The notes under the pieces: generated by a model
The model's input: only the letters and a program-made list of their open reading frames with translations
Database searches by the model: none
What the model was told of the DNA's origin: nothing
In this document: one piece after another, positions 21,789-32,442 of the stretch
Numbering within the stretch: the first letter of the stretch is position 1
How the letters are laid out: the number at the start of each line of letters is the position of its first letter
Origin: Brachionus koreanus
Taxonomy: Eukaryota; Rotifera; Eurotatoria; Ploima; Brachionidae
Assembly: GCA_016987375.1 (NCBI GenBank)
Contig: PJRA01000473.1
Span: 302,116 to 340,856, forward strand
Length of the DNA: 38,741 nucleotides
Direction: 5' to 3'
Made by a program: the position numbers and the translations under genes

Positions 21789-22057
21789 CTACGAAAAGTT
21801 AATTATTTTTAGCAAAATAAAATTTTTAATCAAATTTCATTTTTCAAAAATGATCAAAACATTTTAAATGCGCAATTAAATTTCAATGCATTTTTAGAAA
21901 TTACAATCCTTTTTCAAAAGTCCAAAAATAAAGCTTTGAAATGTTAACAAAAATCTGTGATGAAATTTAATTGCACATTTAAAATGTTTTGATCATTTTT
22001 GAAAAATGAAATTTGATTAAAAATTTTATTTTGCTAAAAATAATTAACTTTTCGTAG
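21789..22057. mobile_element. Foldback/MITE element with near-perfect 97-bp inverted repeats
   Basis: Positions 21789-21885 and 21961-22057 are reverse complements over 97 bp with one mismatch (GCGC on the left against GCAC on the right when aligned). The ends read CTACGAAAAGTT... and ...AACTTTTCGTAG, and TAT flanks both sides (21786-21788 and 22058-22060), a possible target duplication. The 75-bp centre has no frame. High arm identity implies a young insertion or active homogenisation. The transposase source is not in the window. Confidence 0.88.
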
Positions 22058-22124
22058 TATTCTTCCATCAGTCTGATAACTAATAGAATTGAATGACTTA
22101 GCAAAAAATTAACTCTGGCTCAAG

Positions 22125-22630
22125 TCCGAGTCAAACCGAATTTGACTGACTCAGACTCGAGTCGAGTAATTTATAAAAAAAATGACTCTAAATTTAAGAT
22201 TTTCAATTATTTTTCAAATTTAATTTAATTACTTATGAATTTGCATTTTTTTTCCACTAATTTTTTAAATTCATCGAGTGGTTCAATTGAGAGATTTTAT
22301 AACAAGACTGGTTACAAATTGCGTCAACACAGACGTATTAATGTATTAGCCGAAAGTTTATTTTTTTTTGAAAGAAAATGATGATTCATTTAAAAAATTT
22401 TATAAATTAAATTAGTTTTTTTTTTAACTTTTAATTGAATAAAAAAACTCAATAATTAGTGAAAAATCTTTTTTGTACTAAAATTTTTTCGAATAAAGAA
22501 ATCATTTTTTTGACTTTAAGACTTGAAATGACTTAGACTTTGACTCATAAGTCACTACAAAAAATGGACTGACTCAGACTCGAGTCGAGTCACTAAAAAT
22601 CAAAAGATTCTGACTCTGACTCAGTCATCA
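22125..22630. repeat. GACTC/GAGTC-rich repeat pair
   Basis: The 24-mer at 22144-22167, with core CAGACTCGAGTCGAGT, recurs exactly at 22567-22590 in the same orientation. Both copies sit in clusters of GACTC and GAGTC pentamers (22125-22195 and 22520-22630). The 400 bp between them are AT-rich. This looks like subterminal repeats at the two ends of a roughly 500-bp non-autonomous DNA element. No transposase is associated. Confidence 0.7.
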
Positions 22631-22820
22631 CGAATTTGCTGAGTTCCTATCTCTGTTTGCAGTTTTCGATGATTTGGGAAACTTCTTTACACTTTTCATT
22701 AATTACTAGAAAATTCAATACATTGATTTTTCTTTTCGCCGTTTTTGTTTTCAACTTAACAGACAATTTTTTTTTTCTATTTTTTTAGAGCCTTTATAGC
22801 AATTTCTATTTCTTTTTAGA

Positions 22821-23575
22821 AATGACGGGATAACAGCAGAAATGCTGAAAGTTGATGGTAGGATCACAATAGGAATGCTGCACGATCTCTTCGGCAGAAT
22901 ATGGCCATAAGAAATTATATCAGAGGACTGGTCAAAAGGCCTGATAGTGAAGCTTCCTAAGAAAGGAAACAAAATGATCTGTGATAATTGGAGAGGAATA
23001 ACACTGCTACCAATAGCAAGCAAGGCGTTCTGCAGCATAATTCTGGAAAGAATTAGAAATTCTTTGGATGCTACACTCAGAGAAGAACAAGCAGGATTTA
23101 GACAAGGGAGAAGATGCATAGACCAGATATTAGCACTGAAAAACATCATAGAGCAAAGTCTCGAATGGAGCAGTCCCTTGTATCTAGTATCACAAGTCGA
23201 GTGTGTAAACGAATTTACATACTTAGGAAGCACCATTGGTACAACAATCAACAAAACAAAAGCAAAACTAATGTACGGATGTTTGATAAAAGAAGTCTGA
23301 ACACCTTCCATACTAGAACAATTAATCAAGAGCAAAAGATTGCGATGGATTGGACACATACTTAGAATGAAAGAAAAAAGAATAGCAAAAAAGGTCCTTC
23401 AATGGACACCACAAGGGCGACATAAGGTAGGAAGATCAGTAGTAACATGGAGGTTAACAATCATGAAAGGGAATGATATGGGGAGAAGCAAGGGTGACGG
23501 CGAAAGATCGACTTGAGTGGAAATCAAAAGTAATGACCCTATGTTCCACAAGGAGCGAATAAGGAATACAACAGT
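22821..23575 (+). mobile_element. Internally deleted LINE reverse transcriptase (plus strand)
   Basis: The sequence follows an RTE/craniofacial-protein-2-type RT: NDGITAEMLKVDG, WSKGLIVKLPKKGNK, NWRGITLLPIASKAFCSII, EEQAGFRQGRRCIDQI, IIEQSLEWSSPLYLV. At about 23190 it jumps straight to VECVNEFTYLGSTIGTT, so the palm with the catalytic aspartates is missing. A second jump leads to KSKRLRWIGHILRM and QWTPQGRHKVGRSVVTW at the C-terminus. Blocks before and after the first join stay in one frame (22947-23300), so the deletion is clean. The first part contains a stop near 22909. Non-functional. Confidence 0.82.
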
Positions 23576-24617
23576 CAATTTTTTTAGTCCTTGCGTCACC
23601 AAACACAATTTAGTTTCTAAAGTTCCTATAAACTGTTTGAAATAGATCTAACTCAAATCAAAATAAAAAATATAAATACAAAGGATTTAAGAATTGAAGT
23701 TTTTATAGGAAAAATCTTGAATAAACTTATTCTTTCTTTAATCAAGAAAGCTACTCATCTCCAAAATCTGTTGCGTGGTTCAGTTATAGTTTGCTAATTT
23801 TTGAACTCAAAATAAACTCTAGATTTACGGGACAATTCTAGAAAAAAAAATCTTTCAAAAGCTAAACATAACTGGGTTGATGAAAAAAATTCCAATGTGT
23901 AATTCCTAACCTTTTTCTAATTAAAGAGCTTTTTTCTGAAGCGTTAAAAAAGATCTACATGAAAAATAAAAAATTGAATTTAATCTACCATAATTAAAAC
24001 GAATTTATTTTCAATTAAACTTCGACTTTTATTGAAACTTTTTTTACTTTTTTAATTTCAAAAAGCTACTTTTAACTTTTATTTATTTTTGTTTGATCTT
24101 TTTAATTTTATATTTTATACATTTTATTTTATACAATTATTGCATATCGCGTTTATAATTTTTATTATTATTAAAATTTTTGATACAAAAATTATTGTTA
24201 ATTTATGCTATTAACAAATTTTAAAAGATTTATTTTATGTGTTTTTTTCAATACACATACTTTATCTGGTATAATTTATTTTTATTTGTCTTTTAATACT
24301 TATTCTCAGCATGCCTATACTAAACAAATTGATAAAATAGTGGTTTATTGTGTACCCTTCAGACCAATTCAAAGATTAGGAGTTAAAGGCCCTAGCGATG
24401 GATAGAAGCAAATGAAAGACAAGTAATTTTGACCATTAGTTCTAAAAATTAGAAACTTATTTTAAAATTAGATTTAAAGTCTTTTATTTAAATAAACAAT
24501 AAAAATGAAAAAAATAATTAAATTTTATTATAAATCATTTAAGTATAATTATTTTAAATCATAATTTAGAATGTTTTTAAAAAAATCAATTGTAAAAAGA
24601 TGTGAAGGTTGAATATT
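23576..24617. other. AT-rich spacer downstream of the lectin-like gene
   Basis: No supported gene. A 66-codon plus-strand frame at 24205-24405 is unrecognised and I consider it chance. TTTATT at about 24525-24530 gives a minus-strand AATAAA that may end the transcript of the gene starting at 27369. Confidence 0.45.
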
Positions 24618-27369
24618 TTAAGGGGCAGGATCAGTAGAAGAAGAAGTAGTAAAATGAACTGTTGTTGAAGAAACAGAAGTTGAAAAATCAGTTGTTGAAG
24701 GAAAAGTAGTTGAGAGAACAGTAGTTGAAGGAACAGTGGTTGAAAAAACTGTGGTTGAAGGAAAAGTAGTTGAAAGATCAGTTGTTGAAGGAACAGTAGT
24801 TGAGAGAACAGTTGTTGAAGGAACAGTAGTTGAGAGAACAGTTGTTGAAGGAACAGTAGTTGTTTTTTCAGTAGGTTCAATCTCGACTGATACTTGACAT
24901 TCTAGAGAAGTAATTAAAGCTCCAACACAAATTAATTTAGTCTTTATTATTTCAGTTAAAAATCTTTCTTCTCTAGTATCGACAACTAAATAACAAGTAA
25001 TTAAATAGTTTCTTTTGATTTTATAAAAATTTACTTCTAAAAAAATCAATTTCGATTTTAACTATTGTGAACGCTGGTATTAATATACTCTCGTAAACAG
25101 GCTTATTTTGAATGAATAATAAACTGAATGCATTATAATATTCAACTGCTAATTGCTTTTTGTTTTCAAATTCACTTTCAGTGAATTCCGCTGATGATGC
25201 AGAAACTGTCAGCGCAAATGATCCACCTGGTTTGCTTTAAACACAAATGAATTGTTTTTTGTTTTTTTTTTCTTATAGATTTTATGTTACCTTATCCAGA
25301 ATCCAATACATGTATATGAAATAAAAATAGTTCTCATTTGTCCGAGTATCTTTAGTGTTAAAAAAAAAAGATATTCATTTTTATGATTAATAAAAAAGAA
25401 GCATACCAAATTTTTGATTTCTTCTAGAATGGGTGAGTCGGTCTGAAGTGCCATTGATCGCAGTGGTCCAACTCTAGGATTCACTATGATAACATCCACA
25501 ATCACAATAGTTCTTGTCAATACTAAAATAGAAAAAAACTCATTTCAACAAGAAAAAAAAAACTGATAGCTCTTACCGACTACTGGTAGGGGTATGTTCA
25601 ATTGAGTCAAGTTAATTGAATTTTTCAAGGATCCTTTTGGACCAAAAAAAATTTAAATTCAAGTCAACAAACAATATTAATATTACCATCGAATGCAATA
25701 AATTTATAATCATTCAAACAGTCTAGAAATACGAGCTCATTTTTGTCTATGGCTAGACACAAATTTTCAGCTTGAACAGGCGGATTCAATGAACCAGCAG
25801 GACAATTTTTAAAGCTTCTAAACCTTGAAATTATTTTTTTAATTAATTTTAAAAAATGTTTCATTTATTTTGTTCTGTTTTACCAAGGTCCATCAGTTAT
25901 TAATGTTCTATCGACTAAAAAGTTTGATGTGCCGATTCTAATGCCGCCAATCTTGGAAAGAGTTGAAATAGAAATTTTTTTTTTCTCAAGTTAAAATTTA
26001 CCCAAAATGGACCTTGAAGATTATTTTGGCCTACAAATTCAAGAAGATGTACCAAGTCCAATAGGTTTTTGGGCGCAAATAGATTCATTTTGTTAGTCTC
26101 AGTCCACATGTATCCATCAAACCAACTCATTTCAAACTTGGACACAAACAAATCATGATGTTGTTTTGAAGCCAAATAGTCAATGAATCCAACAACTGTT
26201 CCTTGTAAACATTTTCTGGAAGCATAAGCACTGAAAAAAAAAATTTTCATAATTTTTATTTTTATGCTAATATTAGTCATACTAAATTGAGCCTGGTTGA
26301 CATTGACAAATGTTGTTCAAACACTGTTGACCATGTACACATTGATAATCATATTTACATCTCTTTTCTATTAAATTCACTTAATTTTTTTTTCAATTAA
26401 AATATTCATTTATTTAATAAAAAAATTTTATTTATTTACTTATTTCAAATGAGTGTTCAACTTTGGTGAAAACAGATTGTCCTCTTTTAGTATTTTCATC
26501 TAAAAATAAAATTAATTTGAGAAAAAAAATTTTTTTTTCTACCATTATAACAAATGAAACGCTCGACATTGCGACAATTCGAAGTGCTGAGTCCGAACTT
26601 GGAAACCAAAGCACAACCATGAGTTAATTTTAAAGGATCAGCATCATTCCTCATCGGACTGTAACAATCACTCCATCTGAAAAAAAAATGAATATTTTAC
26701 TAAACTTTTATTCAAAATTTTCTTAAATTAGAAATACATGTGCCCTGAGGATGGTATGGATTCGCCACTCAACCAGGTCCAATTGCTTGGCAATACATCA
26801 GCTTTTGCACCAATCTACACAGTTTGTTTTAAATCTAAAAGTTAATTGAGAAAAATTTAATAAATATATTACATGAAATTGGCCATCGAGGCGAAAAGTA
26901 GAGAAAAAATTAATGGAAAAGTCCAGAACATGCTCAGGTCCAATAACCAATAGGCTAGATTTTCTTTTCTCACACTCAAATTTAGCACCATACCAGTCTT
27001 TTTTGAAATTTGAAATGAAATAACACTGGTCATTATAGGGGACCCATTGGTAAGGACAAACTTTGCACCGCTGATGCCACAATGACCTTTTAAATTCTAA
27101 AATAAATATAAAAAAAAGGACATGAATTAGCATACCAGACGGAATTTTTAGGACATCGACATGACGAGTCTATGCATTTAAAGCTAGTTGAGCATTCGTA
27201 ATCTGATTTGCATGGTTGTCCATATTTCAAGCGGATCGAGCCAAAATGTCCTTTAAAGATTTGTTTTTTTTTTGTTGCTGTTCATTGTTTTAGAAAATAA
27301 ATTACCCGATGATGGCTTTAGCAAAATGACCAATACTGATAGTGTTAAAGTAAAATAGATTTTAAACAT
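24618..27369 (-). CDS. Secreted EB / C-type-lectin-like / mucin-tail protein, copy A, 15 exons, 659 aa
   Basis: Exons (minus): 27369-27306, 27250-27136, 27086-26873, 26814-26738, 26676-26543, 26499-26440, 26367-26283, 26230-26002, 25951-25884, 25823-25687, 25633-25577, 25522-25407, 25349-25291, 25234-25089, 25036-24618. All are GT..AG and in phase (1,980 nt). Residues 1-21 are a signal peptide. An EB-like module has C35, C41, C47, C52, C54. CTLD 1 (about 70-200) has CPYQW, C81, C98, W143-W145, C178, C191 and FIC199; EPN/QPD and WND calcium motifs are absent. A second EB-like module (225-244) precedes a diverged CTLD (257-395) with GPFWIG at 323-328 and C371/C384, lacking the last Cys. Residues 396-575 are unrecognised and contain VDVIIVNPRVGPL. 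The tail is a Thr/Ser/Pro repeat (TVPSTTVLST). No membrane anchor is seen, so a secreted mucin-like lectin is likely. Ligand unknown. Confidence 0.85.
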
Positions 27370-27709
27370 TTTTTTGTCAGTCTTAAAAATTAAGATGTTT
27401 CAAAGAGTTTTAAATAAGCAAAAAAAGTATGTTTTAAATTAGCGGCTTTTTTGTGATTAGGAGATAAATTTGTTTGCTTACCAAAAAATTGAAAAAAAAG
27501 CATGCTCAAATAAATTAAAATTATTCAAATTGAATTTATTAATTGGAAAAATATGCTTGACTTGCTATCTTGTTTTTTTAGACTTGTAGTTTTTTATTTA
27601 TACAAATTCAGGCTAATGTTGCTCAATTGTCAGCTGCCTTTGTTTAAACAACAATAATGTTTATTCTCTTTTTATTTTTTTTCTCTACTTTGACTAACAT
27701 ATTGTTTTA
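24640..27709. repeat. Segmental duplication, copy A
   Basis: Matches 33999-37084 in direct orientation with an offset of 9,371 bp across the gene body. From about 24866 to 27440 I saw one substitution (A at 26337 against G at 35708), including introns and homopolymer runs. To the right (27440-27709 against 36812-37084) the copies are still clearly homologous but carry many substitutions and small indels. To the left they diverge within the mucin repeats. Confidence 0.93.
24690..24866 (-). repeat. Mucin-type tandem repeat, 30-bp unit (copy A)
   Basis: A 30-bp coding unit for the decapeptide TVPSTTVLST, repeated with variants (TDLSTTFPST, TVFSTTVPST). The clean units are at the right end (24780-24866) and decay to the left, where the copy A protein ends in STDPAP. 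It gives a Thr/Ser-dense tail suited to O-glycosylation. Confidence 0.88.
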
Positions 27710-28858
27710 ATTGTTGATTAAAATCAATTTTTTGCTATTTGAAACAATTTTGAGGAAAATTTGATCTTTTTGTTTGTTTTTTTTTATTAACTATATATAG
27801 TTAATAAATTGTGTGCCAATTATAAATATATAATATAACATTTCAATATAAATTTCAGGATAAATTAATTTTCAACAGTTATCGGATATTGGATTTGACT
27901 TTTAACTTTTCAAACTGCTTGACCGTGCAAGGAATTATTAATTAATTCATATCAACTTTATTTAAGTTGTTTATAACAATTTCAAATAATAACTATTCAG
28001 TGAACACCGCGTGGGTGATGAAGTGTAAAAAATTAAAGTTAAGTTTTGTTTTTCTATCTAAATTCAAAAATTGAAATAGAGTGTTTTCATAATTGTTGAA
28101 TTAACATCTGAATTAAAAAAAATTACTTAATTACGAAATAAATTTTTTAAAGAACAATTTAAAAAATTTATTTCAAGCTATTTGCATTGTATTTAGGATC
28201 TTTTTTACTTTTTGAACATTTTATATAAATTAAATCATGCAACACATCTTTTAATGAGCTACAAATATAAATATTTCCAAAAATTTTGGGAAAAAAATAA
28301 AATTTTCTAACAAAATTAACTTAACTTTTTTTAGTTTTTACTACTCTCTCATGCTTTTTTTTATTTGCTTATTTTTTACTCTGGGAGAAAGAATTTGTAT
28401 TGAACTTGAAGTCCATAAAAAGCTTTAAAATTTTAATTTTTCAATTTTTCAAAAAATCATGATTAAAATTAATGATAGCGTCTGATTCAAAAGATCTAAT
28501 AGCATGTGTAATTTTTGACTAAAATTTTTTTCAAAAATTAATTTTTAGGAACTTTTCAAAAGGATTTCATACTCAATATAAATGAAAAATAAGTTTATTG
28601 TTTATTGGATTATTAAACATAAGACCTTTTTAAAAAGCCTTTCAAAAGATGGAGTCGAAATTACTAATTTTAATTTATATTGTTTTTTAAAAAACTAATG
28701 TTCTTCATTTTTTATTAATTTTTTATTCATATTTTACGTTTTTTTTCCTTCTACTATTTTGTTTACGTTTTCTTTTGGTGAAGGTGTTTTTGTTAATTAT
28801 TATGACCTAGAAGCGATATAAAGATTATTTTATATTTTTTTTTCTCAAGTGATTTTTT
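27710..28858. other. AT-rich noncoding DNA upstream of copy A
   Basis: The promoter of the copy A gene should lie just right of 27369. Beyond the duplicated flank I see only A/T-rich sequence, without coding signal or recognisable repeats. Confidence 0.45.
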
Positions 28859-29054
28859 TTAAAAAAAACCATCCATCTTTAAGGCTTTAATACTTTCATT
28901 AACAGATCTTTTTACTGGTTTTTTAAAACAATGAAGTGGACATTTTCTAAATACTTTTTTTAAAAGCCTATTATTTGATGTTGGTTTGTTTGGGTTTTTA
29001 AATTTTATATTTGTTGTTAGTTTTTTTGGTTCAGTGCTAGTTATAATTTTTTTT
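28859..29054 (-). other. Possible coding exon of unknown gene or transposon
   Basis: A minus-strand frame of about 65 codons, from a pyrimidine-free but consensus-ended acceptor (CCTAG before 29054) to TAA at 28859-28861. It contains FKNPNKPTSNNRLLKKVFRK, CPLHCFKKPVKRSVNES and KALKMDGFF, a more protein-like composition than neighbouring DNA. A further basic frame (FTKRKRKQNSRRKKN) lies to the left at about 28740-28800. No Met start and no recognised family. Could be a gene end, a transposon scrap or chance. Confidence 0.25.
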
Positions 29055-30869
29055 CTAGGAATATTGTTATCAATATTTTTAAAAAAAATTATAATTAGGC
29101 AATTTTTTTAAAAATTTATGACTCGTTTTTTTTTAATAAATCTCTATTGAATTTCAAATACTGAATTTTTAATTCATAGTTAAAAAAAGATTATTTTGAT
29201 TAATTTTTATTTTTTCTGAAAAAAAAACTTACCATTATTATTTTTTATTAAGTAATTTCTTAAATTTTAACCAGTTTAAAGGTTAATATTTGCTTAACCG
29301 CTTAGCAACCGCTATTTAATGCTTTCAGAAGAATATGCTGAATATTTAGTAATAAAACTAGCGGTTCAAAAACCTGTGTAGATATATCAATTAAAGTTAA
29401 ATAATAATAATGCTTTGAATAAAGAAACAAACAAAGAATACTAAAGGTTGAAATCAAAATGTCTTGAAAATTTAGATAGGCATAAACTATCTCTTTATTT
29501 ATCTCTTTAAAACTCTTTAAATTTATTTTAAAAACAAAACAGAGTTAAATCTAGTTTAATTATGCCAAAATATGAATTTGGCATATGTATTTTGCAACCA
29601 AAACATGGATAAATGTTTAGCTGATAGTTGTAATGACCACAAGTCAGTCAGATTTTATTTTAAAATAATAATTAGATAAAACAAAGTACCAAAGCCTACT
29701 TTAGTAATGATGTTATTAAAGAAACAATGAACAATGTGTAAAATTTACCGGTAGCAATGAAAGAAGAATATTTTGAGAACATTATAGTTCATTTTAAGTT
29801 ATGTTCAATTTGTTGTTTAACATACAAAAGTGTCAAAGCCTAGAATTAGACCAACTAGATCGAATAATTTTTTATCATATTTTGGGTTTAAATTGATTTG
29901 GTCGATATAAGACACCGACCAACCATACTCAGATGTATTATGTAACTGTTGCGGACCAAACAGTAGCTCCTCACTCTAATAGCATGATTTCACTAGTACT
30001 TTACTTCGGTTAAGGACTAATATCGTTGTTTTCTTTTTTGTATTATTATTATTGCTATCTACTTCTCTCTTTTGTATCGTCCCGAATAAAAATTAATAAA
30101 TGTTTAAACCAAAACTTTACCATTTCTTATAAAAAACCCCAACCACATTAATAAACCGTACTTAACCTTAAGTATAAACCGTAAGGCTCAAGCATTCACG
30201 CGTGAAGCCTCAACATTGGCATCCCTAGTTTATTCGAAGCCAAAAACAAGCCGAATAGAGAATTAAACAATTAACCGTTAGTTTTGCAGTATTTATTACA
30301 AGTTTAACCCACAAAACACGTGTTTGTTAACCAAATCAAATAAAAACAAGAATTTTCAAATATTTTGTGATTGTATCCATTATCGTATCCAATTAATTTA
30401 CCGAATATGCATATGATTTGTTTGTACAATTGTCAACCGACCGTAGTGGACCTTATAAAGTCTTTTACTGCAAATGTGTTTAAAAGTGAAATTAAAACTA
30501 TGAATTGGGTGCTTATGAATAAACAAAAGGAGTTTATTACAGCAATACTTGTTATTATTGTGCTCTTCCTTGTTTCAAAAGAGAGGCATTCTAAAAAAGA
30601 AAAACCGTATCCAAATCAAATGCTGCCAATTCATCACCCACAAACGTTAATCTAGCAAGTTTAAAATTTAGAATGTTCAGCAAGTAAATGGGACTCTTCA
30701 ACGCTTGATTTTGTCAATGTTAATTTAATACTGATTGATGAATGATTGAGTTTTTAAAGAAGATTTTTAGACCAAATCATTATTACCAAGGCATCAGCTT
30801 TTCAAATCAATCAAAAGTTTGCTTAAACAGAAGATTTTTAATTTCCAGAACAGACTGTCACTGCTAAGC
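29055..30869. other. Long AT-rich region without a confident gene
   Basis: A minus-strand GGTAAGT lies near 29230, and a slightly GC-richer stretch runs 29930-30360. GTTGCGGACC near 29949 also occurs near 38600. A plus-strand frame 30407-30655 (from ATG) has one hydrophobic segment (FITAILVIIVLFLVS) but no homologue I recognise. Short GCTAA tandem units lie at about 30868-30885. Traces such as NDHKSVRF near 29640 hint at an eroded LINE endonuclease but are too weak to call. Confidence 0.4.
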
Positions 30870-32442
30870 TAAGCTAAGTTAGACTAAAGCTAATTTCCAG
30901 TATTCTGGAAAACTCTTCAAATTGAGGCATTCATTATAAAGTATTTGTAAAATAGGAAAACATATGTTCAGAAGGCTTTTTGGAATTTTTGAGTGTATTC
31001 CAATGAAACCAGGTGAGCTACAAGACGGTAATTCTTCCAGAGCCTTTTAAAATATCATCGTGAACTCATGAAACGAAAAACCTGATGTATTAAACGAATC
31101 GTTTTGTTTTAATTTTTTTAATACATCGAAAATAATTTAGACGAATCATCTTCCCCGGACAAAAAGGAAGACGCTATAGATGCAAAGCAGCTATTAAACA
31201 TCTTTACTTGATCAACAGGGTTACTGGCCCTTGTATCAGCCCAAACTAGATCTTTTGGGATGCTGTTAAAATCAGCGTCTCCTCTAGTCTTAATTGATGA
31301 TTTATAGAAGCTCAAAAATTTCTTGGAGTTTTTAAAGTCCTTTGATGACTTTGAATTAAAAAAAAGATATAATCATTTTGAGATTAAGTTTTTTGAAATC
31401 TATTCCTGCCTCCCTTTATTTATTTAGATAAAACACATTTTTACAATTCAAGTAGTTATAATAACAAAAGTCCCTATAATTTCTTGAAGCTACTAATTCA
31501 GAATCAAACCATCCTGCTTGCTGAAACTTCTTCGCTTTCACCTCTTTCAATGTACAGCAAGATTCTATAGTAAAAATCTTTTAAATGAATTTCCATTTAT
31601 TTTGTATTCCTAGAAGCTAATTTATCAGAGAGAAATCAGTTTTTTCTAAAAATTTTCCAATTTTTGCTATTTTCCTTTCTGACATGACACGTTAAGTACG
31701 TGAATTAGAATTTTTTAAAAAAAAAAAATTGGTGAACAAAACAACCTGGTGTCACCATTAAGATGATGCATATTTAGATCACCTACAATTACAAGTTTAT
31801 TATTTGTATTGTTAGTAATAATAAATTGCTCTAAGTTTTTTAGAAAAAGCAAATTATTAAGACATGGAGGTTTATAACAAATAAGAAAATTGATATTTTC
31901 ATTTTTTGAATGAATTTCAATTGAAATAGCTTCAATCTCATCATAAAAAATACAGTTAGATATTTCCATATTTTTTTTATTAAGACTAGAACATCTCGGG
32001 TCCTTTCTTTCCGCTTAATTGTATAGTTAGGATCACTAAAAAAAGAAAAAGGAATTGAGTCATCAAGCTTTGTTTCATTTAAAGAAATTATATCAAAAAT
32101 GTTGGGAACCTATTTCCAAGACATCATTTTTTTACCAAAAAGTGAATTTACATTCAAATGTAAAATTTTTAAACCATTAAACTTATTTAAACAAAAAGAT
32201 TTTATATAATTTAAATAATTAGGAAATAATTGAGAATTATAAGTTTTTGAAAAGAATTCCTCACCAAAATGAAAGACTTTTGGAAGAAGATCTCCAGTTA
32301 TTTGAGAATTTGAATATCCTTCCCCAAAAGATTTCTGAATTTTTAACTTTGAAGGACATAAAAGCATATGCTTATCAAACCTGTCTTTAGAATCGTAGGT
32401 TTTTCGACAAATTTGACAAATGAGTTTTATTTTATTTTTCAT
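30870..32442 (-). mobile_element. 5' half of a LINE: zinc-finger leader, endonuclease, start of RT
   Basis: Reading leftward from a Met at 32442: a C2H2-like finger (CQICRKTYDSKDRFDKHMLLC pattern, C9, C12, H25, C29), a linker, then the APE-type endonuclease. The latter shows LKILHLNVNSLFGKK, FDIISLNETKLDDSIP (catalytic Glu), VLVLIKK, EAISIEI, CYKPPC and LVIVGDLNMHHLN (GDxN). Frames shift near 32110 and 31970. The SDH end of the endonuclease is missing. Further left come DADFNSIPKDLVW and MFNSCFASIASSF (pre-RT linker), and the RT entry LEELPSCSSPGFIGIHSKI followed by LNLKSFPEYWKLALV. RT proper is lost past about 30870. Inactive, but only a few lesions separate the long blocks. Confidence 0.82.

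Noticed and set aside
24205..24405. 66-codon plus-strand frame ending in VKGPSDG
   Set aside because: No recognisable domain, no context, and composition similar to random AT-rich sequence.
24690..24866. Regular repeats considered as a CRISPR-like array
   Set aside because: The repeats are contiguous 30-bp coding units without spacers, in a eukaryotic gene.
24566..24880. Minus-strand Leu/Gln-rich frame (LFLQQLFSQ repeats)
   Set aside because: Alternative frame of the mucin repeat. The Thr/Ser/Pro frame joins in phase with the upstream exons, so this is a shadow.
30371..30655. Plus-strand frame with one hydrophobic segment
   Set aside because: The long version needs a TTG start; from ATG it is 82 codons with no family resemblance. 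Noted under the intergenic entry only.
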